Of a DNA stretch of 9,235 bases, positions 1 to 5,806 are shown piece by piece (the first letter of the stretch is position 1; each line of letters begins with the position of its first letter). The notes beneath the pieces were generated by a model, which was not told where the DNA came from, did no database searches, and saw only the letters and a program-made list of their open reading frames with translations. Source of the DNA: Oscillospiraceae bacterium (GTDB taxonomy: Bacteria > Bacillota > Clostridia > Oscillospirales > Oscillospiraceae); assembly GCA_009776905.1 (NCBI GenBank), contig WRMX01000058.1:9014-18248 (forward strand), given 5' to 3'. The translations under genes and the position numbers were made by a program.

Positions 1-882
1 TGCGCCGTCAACCCATTTGCGGGGCTCTCGCTCGAGCTGAAAGAGGGAACCGTGCCTGAGGCAAAGGTGAAGAAAAAGGTCGGCATTGTCGGAGGCGGGC
101 CGGGCGGCGTCTATGCGATGATGGCCGCTGCCGACAGAGGGCATGAGGTCATATTATATGAAAAGTCCGACAGGCTCGGCGGAAACTTGATAGGCGCGGC
201 ATCGCCGCCTGCGAAGATCGACATGAAGGATTATCTCGCATGGTTCACTCGCGAGGCCGGAAAATACAACGCGACGATCAAGCTCAATACCGAAGCGACG
301 CGCGGGATGCTGGAACTGGAGAATTTCGACGCGCTGGTGATTGCCGTCGGAGCGGAGCCTGTTTTCCCGAAGCTGCCGGGCATCGACAAGCCGCATGTGC
401 ATTGGGCTGCGGATGCAGAGGTCGGGAAGTGCAAGGTCGGCGACAAGATCGTGATAATCGGAGCCGGATCGATCGGCTTGGAAGCAGCTCTCGATTTTGC
501 AGATAACGGCAAGGAGAACATACAAGTCGTCGAGATTGCCGATGCGGACACAGCCAGGATGAACCTATATAAGAGTTCCCGCCACGGCGGCGAGGAGATT
601 CTTTCGCTTATCGCGGAGAAGAATATTCCCGTGCACTATAACACGCGCCTTGATGAGGTGCTGGACGACAAAATCGTTTGCACAGGTCCGGACGGCAAAA
701 AGGTGGAGATCGAAGCCGACACCGTGCTTGTCGCAATCGGCATGCGTCCGCGCTATGAGCTCGTCGAGGAGCTGCGCCATGCAGCGCCTGAGGCGTCGGT
801 ATATATCGTCGGCGACGCGAAGGAGGTCGCCCGCATCACTGAAGCGACGAACGCGGGCTTCCAGGTCGGTGTTTATCTGTAA
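1..882 (+). CDS. NADH:flavin oxidoreductase (2,4-dienoyl-CoA/enoate reductase type), C-terminal part, 5' truncated
   Basis: The reading frame is open from base 1, so the gene begins left of the window; the GTG at 52 is an internal codon. The visible 293 residues start with CAVNPFAG, which matches the last 4Fe-4S cysteine and the NP motif after the FMN-binding TIM barrel in the Old Yellow Enzyme branch that carries an extra flavoprotein module (FadH, enoate reductases, BaiCD/BaiH). An FAD-binding Rossmann motif follows (GGGPGG, residues 31-36), with the ribose-binding acid in LYEKSDRLGG. A nested NAD(H) Rossmann fold comes next (IIGAGSIG, then VVEI, where the Glu ending beta-2 favours NADH). 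Near the end, YIVGDA is the second FAD contact. The family moves electrons from NADH through FAD and 4Fe-4S to FMN to reduce an activated C=C bond, in the cytoplasm. The substrate cannot be read from this half, because the FMN/active-site barrel is missing. The next gene starts 21 nt downstream, so the two are probably co-transcribed. Confidence 0.9.
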   Translation, partial: CAVNPFAGLSLELKEGTVPEAKVKKKVGIVGGGPGGVYAMMAAADRGHEVILYEKSDRLGGNLIGAASPPAKIDMKDYLAWFTREAGKYNATIKLNTEATRGMLELENFDALVIAVGAEPVFPKLPGIDKPHVHWAADAEVGKCKVGDKIVIIGAGSIGLEAALDFADNGKENIQVVEIADADTARMNLYKSSRHGGEEILSLIAEKNIPVHYNTRLDEVLDDKIVCTGPDGKKVEIEADTVLVAIGMRPRYELVEELRHAAPEASVYIVGDAKEVARITEATNAGFQVGVYL

Positions 883-888
883 TTCTAC

Positions 889-894
889 GAGGAG
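889..894 (+). promoter_or_regulatory. Ribosome binding site of the ketopantoate-reductase-family gene
   Basis: GAGGAG lies nine bases before the ATG at 904. This supports 904 rather than the out-of-frame ATG at 899, and suggests translation of the second gene of a two-gene operon. Confidence 0.7.
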
Positions 895-903
895 CGGTAT
901 GCT

Positions 904-1884
904 ATGAAAATCAGTGTTTTAGGTGCAGGAGCGATGGGATCCTTGGTGGGCGCTCATCTGAAAAAGGGCGGCGGCGAAGTTTATTTTGTCGATGTGTTCG
1001 AGGAACATATGAAAGCGATCCGCGAAAACGGATTGATCATGGAGCTGGAATATGAAACCGAACCGCAGACAGTATTCCTCGATGGCGCCGTGACGAGCGG
1101 CAAAGAGGTGGGACCTTGCGACGCGGTGATCGTGCTTGTCAAATGCGTGGACATTGAGACAGCCATTGAAGCAAACCCTGAACTATTCGGCAAGGACACC
1201 ATCGTCCTCGCTCTGCAAAATGGGGTAGGCGCCGCCGATATTATGGCAAAATACTTCGATGGCGACCATCTGGGGTGCGGCGTGCTTAAGTCTTCTGCAA
1301 ATATTCTCGCCCCGGGGAGGATACTCGGCGCGGTGAGGTTCCCGCAAAGCCCAAAAGGCATCTATTTTTCGCCGATCAACTTAGACACGCCGCTCATGGG
1401 CGCGTTTGACGAGCTGGAGAAATTATGGTGCGCGGGCGGCATGCCTGCCGAGCGCAATGACCGCACGGAGGAGTTCATCTGGGACAAGCTGTGCAATAAC
1501 ATTATGTATAATGGGATTGCGGCGCTTTTGCAGACGGCCAATGAAGACAACTCCGGACATGAGGACGGCTGGCTGTTGATGAAGGAGCTGGTGCGCGAGA
1601 CTTGCGAGGTCGCGAACGCGAAAGGCATTCCGCTGGTTTTTGACGATTATTGGAAGGATAGGTCGGAAAGAATCTACGACAGGAACAGGGTCAAAACGTT
1701 CCATTATGTCTCCGCGTTGTTCGATTCATATCAAAAGCGCAAGACTGAGATCGACTGGCTCAATGGCACTGTTGTCAGGGAAGGAAAAAAGTACGGCATT
1801 CCGACGCCGTATAACGAGACTATATGGCGGCTTGTCCGCGTCATGCAGGACACTTACGATTATAAGTACAAGCCGCAGGCATAG
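904..1884 (+). CDS. Ketopantoate reductase family (PanE/ApbA) 2-ketoacid/2-hydroxyacid dehydrogenase, probably NADH-dependent
   Basis: The 326-residue protein has the two-domain PanE/ApbA layout. An N-terminal Rossmann fold carries GAGAMG (7-12) and the QNGVG turn (105-109). The all-helical C-terminal domain carries WDKLCNN (193-199) and TEIDWLNG near 281-288. Aligned by eye to E. coli PanE, the catalytic and substrate residues are kept: Asn98 is N106, Lys176 is K195, Asn180 is N199, Asn184 is N203, Ser244 is S270 and Glu256 is E282. Residue 31 differs: E. coli has Arg31, which reads the NADPH phosphate, while this protein has Val31 preceded by Asp30. An acid at the end of beta-2 usually means NADH. 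The gene lies 21 nt behind the ene-reductase gene, so a catabolic 2-ketoacid/2-hydroxyacid step is as plausible as pantothenate synthesis. For that reason I do not assign panE. The family and start are secure; the substrate is open. Confidence 0.9.
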   Translation: MKISVLGAGAMGSLVGAHLKKGGGEVYFVDVFEEHMKAIRENGLIMELEYETEPQTVFLDGAVTSGKEVGPCDAVIVLVKCVDIETAIEANPELFGKDTIVLALQNGVGAADIMAKYFDGDHLGCGVLKSSANILAPGRILGAVRFPQSPKGIYFSPINLDTPLMGAFDELEKLWCAGGMPAERNDRTEEFIWDKLCNNIMYNGIAALLQTANEDNSGHEDGWLLMKELVRETCEVANAKGIPLVFDDYWKDRSERIYDRNRVKTFHYVSALFDSYQKRKTEIDWLNGTVVREGKKYGIPTPYNETIWRLVRVMQDTYDYKYKPQA

Positions 1885-1912
1885 TACCTGAGCACTTCGC
1901 AACAGAAGAATG

Positions 1913-1961
1913 AACAATGGTACGGTTCTTTTGTTCAATGCAAAAGAACCGTTGCCTTGTT
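1913..1961 (+). terminator. Long hairpin between the dehydrogenase and MATE genes: terminator or attenuator
   Basis: A perfect 11-bp inverted repeat, ACGGTTCTTTT (1922-1932) and AAAAGAACCGT (1942-1952), encloses a 9-nt loop. Past a small internal loop and a bulge the pairing continues (GG 1919-1920 with CC 1955-1956, AACAA 1913-1917 with TTGTT 1957-1961). This gives a stem of about 18 pairs. Only a short T-rich stretch (TTGTTT) follows, so it is not a textbook intrinsic terminator. It starts 28 nt after the upstream stop codon and ends 21 nt before the MATE ATG. I see no convincing promoter between hairpin and ATG, so transcription of the MATE gene may have to read through it. Confidence 0.65.
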
Positions 1962-1982
1962 TCGGATTGGCGTGGGGGGTAT

Positions 1983-3350
1983 ATGAACGATTTTACCGAA
2001 GGAAAAATAACGAAACAGTTGCTGCTTTTCTCGGCGCCGATGCTGATAGGCAATCTGTTTCAGCAGATGTACAGCGTCGTAGATATGATTGTCGTTGGCC
2101 GATATGTCAGCGGGGGAGCGCTGGCCGCCATCGGCGTGTCTATGAACGTAATAATGTTCATACTCTCCGTGCTCATCGGATTGACGACGGGAGCGTCTGT
2201 CGTTCTGTCGCAGTTTTATGGGGCAAAAGAGTATGACAGCCTGAAAAAGACTGTCTCGGTCAGCATCCTGTCTTTGCTTTGCGTCGCAGTCGTCCTGACC
2301 CTTCTGGGGACAACGCTTGCGCCGTTTTTCCTTCGCTTGCTTAACACAAACGACGACGTTTTCGACGATGCTGTTTTATATATGCGCATATTGATGGGCG
2401 GGATCGTGTTCCCGGTGTTTTATAACATGTATACGGCATATATGCGCGCGCTCGGGGATTCGCGCCGTCCGCTGTATTTTTTGATTTGCGCGACGATGCT
2501 CAACATCGCGCTGGATCTGTATTTTGTGATCGGGCTGGATTTGGGCGTTCTGGGAGTCGCCGTGGCCACCGTCACATCACAGATGGTGTCGGTGGTGATG
2601 TGCGTTGTTTATGCTACGAGGAAGATACCGTTGCTGCGGGTGAGCAAGCTGGAATACGACAGCCGGTTGTTTCGACTGATACTGCGATATGGCACCCCTG
2701 CCGCAATGCGGCTCGCAATCGTCTCATTCGCCCAGCTCACGATTACGCGGCTTATCAACTCTTTTGGAACTGCGGCAATGGCGGGTATCACGGCAGCGAC
2801 AAGGATAGACCAGTTTGCAATCATGCCCGTCTCGAATCTAAGCTCCGCTCTGTCAACATTCGTTGCGCAGAATATGGGGGCGGAAAAGGAAGACCGTGCG
2901 TTGAAAGGCTTCCGCTCCGCTCTGATATCTATGCTGGTGTGCGCGGTGTTCATGTCGATCGTCCTGATGATATTCAGCCACCCGTTGATATCGATATTCT
3001 TGAAACAGGGAGACATCGACACCCCGGAGATTCTGCGTATCGGCGGGGAATACTTGAACGTGATGGTGGTTTTCTACTTCCTGTTCGCCATCCTGTTTTC
3101 GTTCAACGGGTTTTTCCAGGGAGTGGGCGACGCGATCATGGCAATGGCCTTCCCGGTGGTCAGCCTGACTATACGCGCCTTGTCTGCATACGCGCTCGTG
3201 GGATTCGTCGGAATGGGGCCGGAAGCGCTGGCATGGTCGATACCCATAGGTTGGGGACTCGGCGGTCTTGGGAGTTGGATATATTATAAAAAGCGCCTTT
3301 GGGTGGGCAAGACGGCAACGCAGGCGATGAGCGCCGCAAGCCAAGATTGA
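1983..3350 (+). CDS. MATE family multidrug/metabolite efflux transporter
   Basis: From the ATG at 1983 the product is 455 residues, the normal MATE length, and is strongly hydrophobic, with about twelve membrane segments in two six-helix halves. The N-terminus (TEGKITKQLLLFSAPMLIGN) and the first helix, with Asp34 in YSVVDMIVVGR, match the family; this helix-1 acid is the conserved ion-coupling position. YMRALGDSRRPL after helix 5 is another family signature. The second half opens with a related pattern (INSFGTAAMAGITAATRIDQ). The protein should export organic cations, drugs or metabolites across the inner membrane using a Na+ or H+ gradient; its substrate cannot be predicted. The frame stays open upstream to an ATG at 1917, but those 22 codons lie in the hairpin and encode a polar, non-family sequence. 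A G-run (1974-1979) just before 1983 is the only ribosome-binding candidate, and it is weak. It may belong to the upstream operon through read-through. Confidence 0.93.
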   Translation: MNDFTEGKITKQLLLFSAPMLIGNLFQQMYSVVDMIVVGRYVSGGALAAIGVSMNVIMFILSVLIGLTTGASVVLSQFYGAKEYDSLKKTVSVSILSLLCVAVVLTLLGTTLAPFFLRLLNTNDDVFDDAVLYMRILMGGIVFPVFYNMYTAYMRALGDSRRPLYFLICATMLNIALDLYFVIGLDLGVLGVAVATVTSQMVSVVMCVVYATRKIPLLRVSKLEYDSRLFRLILRYGTPAAMRLAIVSFAQLTITRLINSFGTAAMAGITAATRIDQFAIMPVSNLSSALSTFVAQNMGAEKEDRALKGFRSALISMLVCAVFMSIVLMIFSHPLISIFLKQGDIDTPEILRIGGEYLNVMVVFYFLFAILFSFNGFFQGVGDAIMAMAFPVVSLTIRALSAYALVGFVGMGPEALAWSIPIGWGLGGLGSWIYYKKRLWVGKTATQAMSAASQD

Positions 3351-3368
3351 TGAACGGCGAATAAGTAA

Positions 3369-3400
3369 TAGGAGCTTGGGACTTATGCCCCAAGCTCTTA
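3369..3400. terminator. Bidirectional terminator between convergent MATE and acyl-CoA synthetase genes
   Basis: GAGCTTGGG (3372-3380) and CCCAAGCTC (3389-3397) form a perfect 9-bp stem around an 8-nt loop, extended by A-T/G-T pairs at 3369-3371 and 3398-3400. The flanks are A/T-rich on both sides (TTAAAATAAT to the right; TATTACTTATT on the other strand). It sits between two genes that end facing each other, at 3350 and 3456, so it can serve both. Confidence 0.75.
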
Positions 3401-3455
3401 AAATAATATGAAGCCCTGCACACCCGGACGCCGTGCGCTACGAAACCTTCCTGTG

Positions 3456-5102
3456 TTATTTGGAACGGAGTTCCGCGCGTTTGATTTTGCCGCTGATGGT
3501 TTTTGGCAGCTCCGACGTGAATTCGATGATGCGCGGATACTTATATGGAGCTGTCAGCTTCTTGACATGATCCTGGAGTTCCTTGACAAGCTCATCGGAA
3601 GGAGACCAGCCTTTGTTTAACACGATGGTCGCCTTGACGACCTGGCCGCGCTTGGGATCAGGCGCTGCTGTGACGGCGCATTCCAGCACGGCATCGTGCT
3701 CAGAGAGGACGCTTTCCACTTCAAAGGGACCGATGCGATAGCCGGAGCATTTGATCATGTCATCATTACGCCCGACAAACCAATAATAACCGTCAGGATC
3801 GCGCCAGGCAGTGTCGCCGGTGTCATAAACACCGTCCATGAACGCTTCTGCGGTCATTTTTTCGTCGCGATAATACCCTTTGAACAAGCCGACTGCGTCG
3901 ATGTTGCGCACGATGATGCGGCCTTCCTCGCCATCTTCGCATGTGTGGCCTTCTGCATCTACAAGGTCGATATCATATAATGGGGACGGCTTCCCCATGG
4001 AACCGGGTTTCGGTTTAAACCATGGGAAATTTGCGATCAGCACCGTTGATTCCGTTTGCCCAAAGCCTTCGTGCATCTCGAGATCCCATATCTCCTTGAT
4101 TTTATTAAAAACATCGGGGCTGAGAGGCTCGCCCGCATTGCCGCAATGCTCAATGGCGCCGAAATCATACCCTTCCATGCCTTCGGCCAGCATAAAGCGG
4201 AACATGGTCGGAGGAGCGCAAAATGTGGTCACGTGATACTGTTCTAGTTTTGACATAAGATTCTTCGGTTCAAACTTTTCCATGTCATACGCGAAAATCG
4301 CCGCTCCGCAGATGAGCTGGCCGTATATCTTGCCCCAGCCGAATTTTGCCCAGCCGGAGTCGGAGACGGACATGTGCAGCTTGTTCTCGCGCACTTGCTG
4401 CCAATATTTGGCTGTGACTATGTGTCCGAGAGGGTGAGCGAAATTATGCAGCACCATCTTAGGCATGCCGGTCGTCCCGGATGTGAAGTACAGGAGCATC
4501 GGATCGGTGACGCGGATGGCGTTATCGCCGGACGGCCGCTCGAATGTGTCCGGGAAGCTGCTCAACGGAGAGTTGAACGGAAGCCAGCCGTCACGCACAT
4601 CGGGGGTGAGCAGCTTGATCTCGACAGTCGGCGATTCCGCCAGAGCTTGCTCCATTTGGGAAACGACAAACCCGTCGCTGTCGCTGTAACAGAACACGGC
4701 CTTCACTTTTGCGGAGTTCAGGCGATATATCGCATCTTTCGCTGTGAGCTGCATCGTGGCCGGGATGAGCACCGCGCCGATTTTGCATAACGCGACCGCG
4801 GCGATCCAATATTCATATCTGCGGCGAAGGACGCACATTACAACGTCGCCTTTGCCAATCCCGAGGCTTTGGAAGTAGTTTGCCGCTTGATTAGACTTAT
4901 GGCGCAGATCGTCGAATGTGAAGCGGCGTTCCTCGCCGTGGTCGTCGCACCAGAGGAGCGCAAGTTTGCCCGGTTCGAGATCCGCCCAGCCGTCAATTAT
5001 GTCGAACCCGAAGTTGAAATCATCGGGGATTATGACCTTGTAGTTTTGCATGAAATCCTCATATGACTCGAACTCGGTTCGCTGTAGATATTTTTCAATC
5101 AT
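3456..5102 (-). CDS. Acyl-CoA synthetase (AMP-forming), medium-chain/acetyl-CoA-synthetase-like
   Basis: This ANL-superfamily adenylating enzyme activates a carboxylic acid with ATP to acyl-AMP, then forms the CoA thioester, in the cytoplasm. All core motifs are intact (numbering from the upstream ATG at 5108): phosphate loop TSGTTGMPK (209-217), EGFGQTES (347-354), YDTGD (428-432), hinge and A8 region GRNDDMIKCSGYRIGPFEVE (446-465), and the C-terminal LPKTISGKIKR with catalytic Lys541. SDSGWAKFGWGKIYGQ (249-264) and GYRIGPFEVES resemble the ACSM/medium-chain and acetyl-CoA-synthetase-like group more than long-chain FadD. The chain or ring specificity is unknown. Two ATGs lie in frame. The one at 5108 is 3 nt from the GGAG at 5112-5115; the one at 5102 is 9 nt from it, so I choose 5102 (548 residues; 550 from 5108). 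It follows the XRE-cupin gene by 19 nt (13 nt from the upstream ATG) and shares its promoter. Confidence 0.93.
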   Translation of the reverse strand: MIEKYLQRTEFESYEDFMQNYKVIIPDDFNFGFDIIDGWADLEPGKLALLWCDDHGEERRFTFDDLRHKSNQAANYFQSLGIGKGDVVMCVLRRRYEYWIAAVALCKIGAVLIPATMQLTAKDAIYRLNSAKVKAVFCYSDSDGFVVSQMEQALAESPTVEIKLLTPDVRDGWLPFNSPLSSFPDTFERPSGDNAIRVTDPMLLYFTSGTTGMPKMVLHNFAHPLGHIVTAKYWQQVRENKLHMSVSDSGWAKFGWGKIYGQLICGAAIFAYDMEKFEPKNLMSKLEQYHVTTFCAPPTMFRFMLAEGMEGYDFGAIEHCGNAGEPLSPDVFNKIKEIWDLEMHEGFGQTESTVLIANFPWFKPKPGSMGKPSPLYDIDLVDAEGHTCEDGEEGRIIVRNIDAVGLFKGYYRDEKMTAEAFMDGVYDTGDTAWRDPDGYYWFVGRNDDMIKCSGYRIGPFEVESVLSEHDAVLECAVTAAPDPKRGQVVKATIVLNKGWSPSDELVKELQDHVKKLTAPYKYPRIIEFTSELPKTISGKIKRAELRSK

Positions 5103-5111
5103 TGTCATTTA

Positions 5112-5115
5112 CTCC
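5112..5115 (-). promoter_or_regulatory. Ribosome binding site deciding the acyl-CoA synthetase start
   Basis: On the minus strand GGAG lies just after the XRE-cupin stop codon. It is 3 nt from the ATG at 5108 but 9 nt from the ATG at 5102, and the latter spacing is the more normal one. Confidence 0.6.
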
Positions 5116-5121
5116 AATACA

Positions 5122-5673
5122 TCATTCGGTGATTACTGTCAGGAATCGGGCTTTGCCGTCGCCGATGGCCTTTTGGCCATGGGGGTGAGTGGGGTCGAAA
5201 TAGACCGCGTCTCCGGCATTCAACACATATTCCTTGTCATCATATATGATGACGACAACGCCTTCAAGCACGAGATTGAACTCCTGACCGCCGTGCGTGA
5301 CGAGAGCTGCATCCGGTTCGCCGGGTATCAATGTAACAAGCAATGGCTCCATGATTTTTTGCGTGAAGCGGGGCGCGAGGCTCTCGAACATATATCCGGG
5401 GTAGCGGTCGATGGTTTTTCCTTTGCCGCGCCTGCAGATTTGTATCGTTGAGAGACGTGCGGGTTCTCCAGTCAGGATTTCCGAAAGGTCGACGTTGAAT
5501 TTTTGCGATATGTGATACAGCACGCTGATTGGAATGTTTTCTCCGTTTGACTCGTATTCGGCATATTTTTCTCGTGTGGTGCCTGTTTCGGCTGCCATTT
5601 CTTCGATGGATAGGTCGAATATTTCACGCAGTTCGCGGATGCGTTCCGATATTTTTTTGATTTCGTCTTGCAT
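5122..5673 (-). CDS. XRE-family HTH regulator with C-terminal cupin sensor domain
   Basis: The 183-residue protein joins an XRE/Cro-type helix-turn-helix (residues about 8-66; the motif spans LSIEEMAAETGTTREKYAEY) to a cupin_2 domain (about 110-182). Cupin motif 1 is HGGQEFNLVLEG (127-138) and motif 2 is GDAVYFDPTHPHG (154-166). The usual second His of the HxH metal pair is missing (HGG instead), so the domain may bind a small molecule directly or hold metal with fewer ligands. This architecture is a common one-component regulator. It is first in an operon with the acyl-CoA synthetase, which suggests that it senses the ligase's acid or acyl-CoA and controls its own operon; that role is inferred. 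The ATG at 5673 has GAGGAG (5682-5687) 8 nt upstream and a good promoter beyond it. Confidence 0.92.
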   Translation of the reverse strand: MQDEIKKISERIRELREIFDLSIEEMAAETGTTREKYAEYESNGENIPISVLYHISQKFNVDLSEILTGEPARLSTIQICRRGKGKTIDRYPGYMFESLAPRFTQKIMEPLLVTLIPGEPDAALVTHGGQEFNLVLEGVVVIIYDDKEYVLNAGDAVYFDPTHPHGQKAIGDGKARFLTVITE

Positions 5674-5712
5674 TTAATTCGCTCCTCTTCGATCATTTGT
5701 TCATGTGTGTGC

Positions 5713-5741
5713 AGTATATCACTAAAACGTGGTTGCGGCAA
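5713..5741 (-). promoter_or_regulatory. Sigma-70-type promoter for the XRE-cupin/acyl-CoA synthetase operon
   Basis: On the minus strand TTGCCG (-35, 5736-5741) and TATACT (-10, 5713-5718) are separated by 17 bp. Transcription would start near 5706, giving a leader of about 33 nt that contains the GAGGAG ribosome binding site. Confidence 0.7.
5733..5741. promoter_or_regulatory. Candidate operator palindrome overlapping both -35 elements
   Basis: TTGC-G-GCAA is a 4+1+4 bp inverted repeat. It contains the -35 hexamers of the two divergent promoters, offset by three bases. A protein bound here would block both. The XRE-cupin product encoded next door is the obvious candidate, but a palindrome this short can occur by chance. 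Confidence 0.35.
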
Positions 5742-5762
5742 GATGGTGGTTTATGCTACAAT
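5733..5762 (+). promoter_or_regulatory. Extended -10 promoter for the P-type ATPase gene
   Basis: On the plus strand TTGCGG (-35, 5733-5738) lies 18 bp before TACAAT (-10, 5757-5762). The -10 is preceded by TGC (5754-5756), an extended -10 element. The start point would be near 5769, downstream of the possible upstream start codons of the ATPase frame. This helps place the true start at 5807. Confidence 0.55.
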
Positions 5763-5792
5763 GTGTCATCAAGCAGGGCGTTAACAGTAACC

Positions 5793-5797
5793 GGGGG
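5793..5797 (+). promoter_or_regulatory. Ribosome binding site supporting a TTG start for the ATPase
   Basis: A GGGGG run lies 9 nt before the TTG at 5807. It is a weak, G-only Shine-Dalgarno sequence, but it is the best placed one in the leader, and no ATG or GTG start downstream of the promoter has comparable spacing. Confidence 0.45.
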
Positions 5798-5806
5798 TGT
5801 GTTGAG

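Noticed and set aside
1832..1866. A possible MATE promoter in the end of the dehydrogenase gene (TTGTCC with TATAAG).
   Set aside because: The spacing is 23 bp, well outside the usual 16-18, and the site lies in conserved coding sequence.
1917..1982. A 22-codon upstream extension of the MATE protein (ATG at 1917 or 1938).
   Set aside because: The codons lie within the hairpin, encode a polar sequence unlike MATE N-termini, and have no ribosome binding site. The family-typical start is the ATG at 1983.
2486..3289. A long overlapping frame in another phase of the MATE gene.
   Set aside because: It is rich in Arg and Gly from frame-shifted codons and has no membrane or domain pattern. The MATE frame is continuous and family-like.
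4374..4790. A plus-strand open frame opposite the acyl-CoA synthetase.
   Set aside because: It is an antisense shadow: the minus-strand gene has complete ANL motifs across the same bases, while this frame shows none.
5690..5704. A tiny minus-strand frame (ATG-AAC-AAA-TGA) in the leader of the XRE-cupin gene.
   Set aside because: It has three codons, no ribosome binding site, and would begin within two bases of the predicted transcript start. Chance is the simpler reading.
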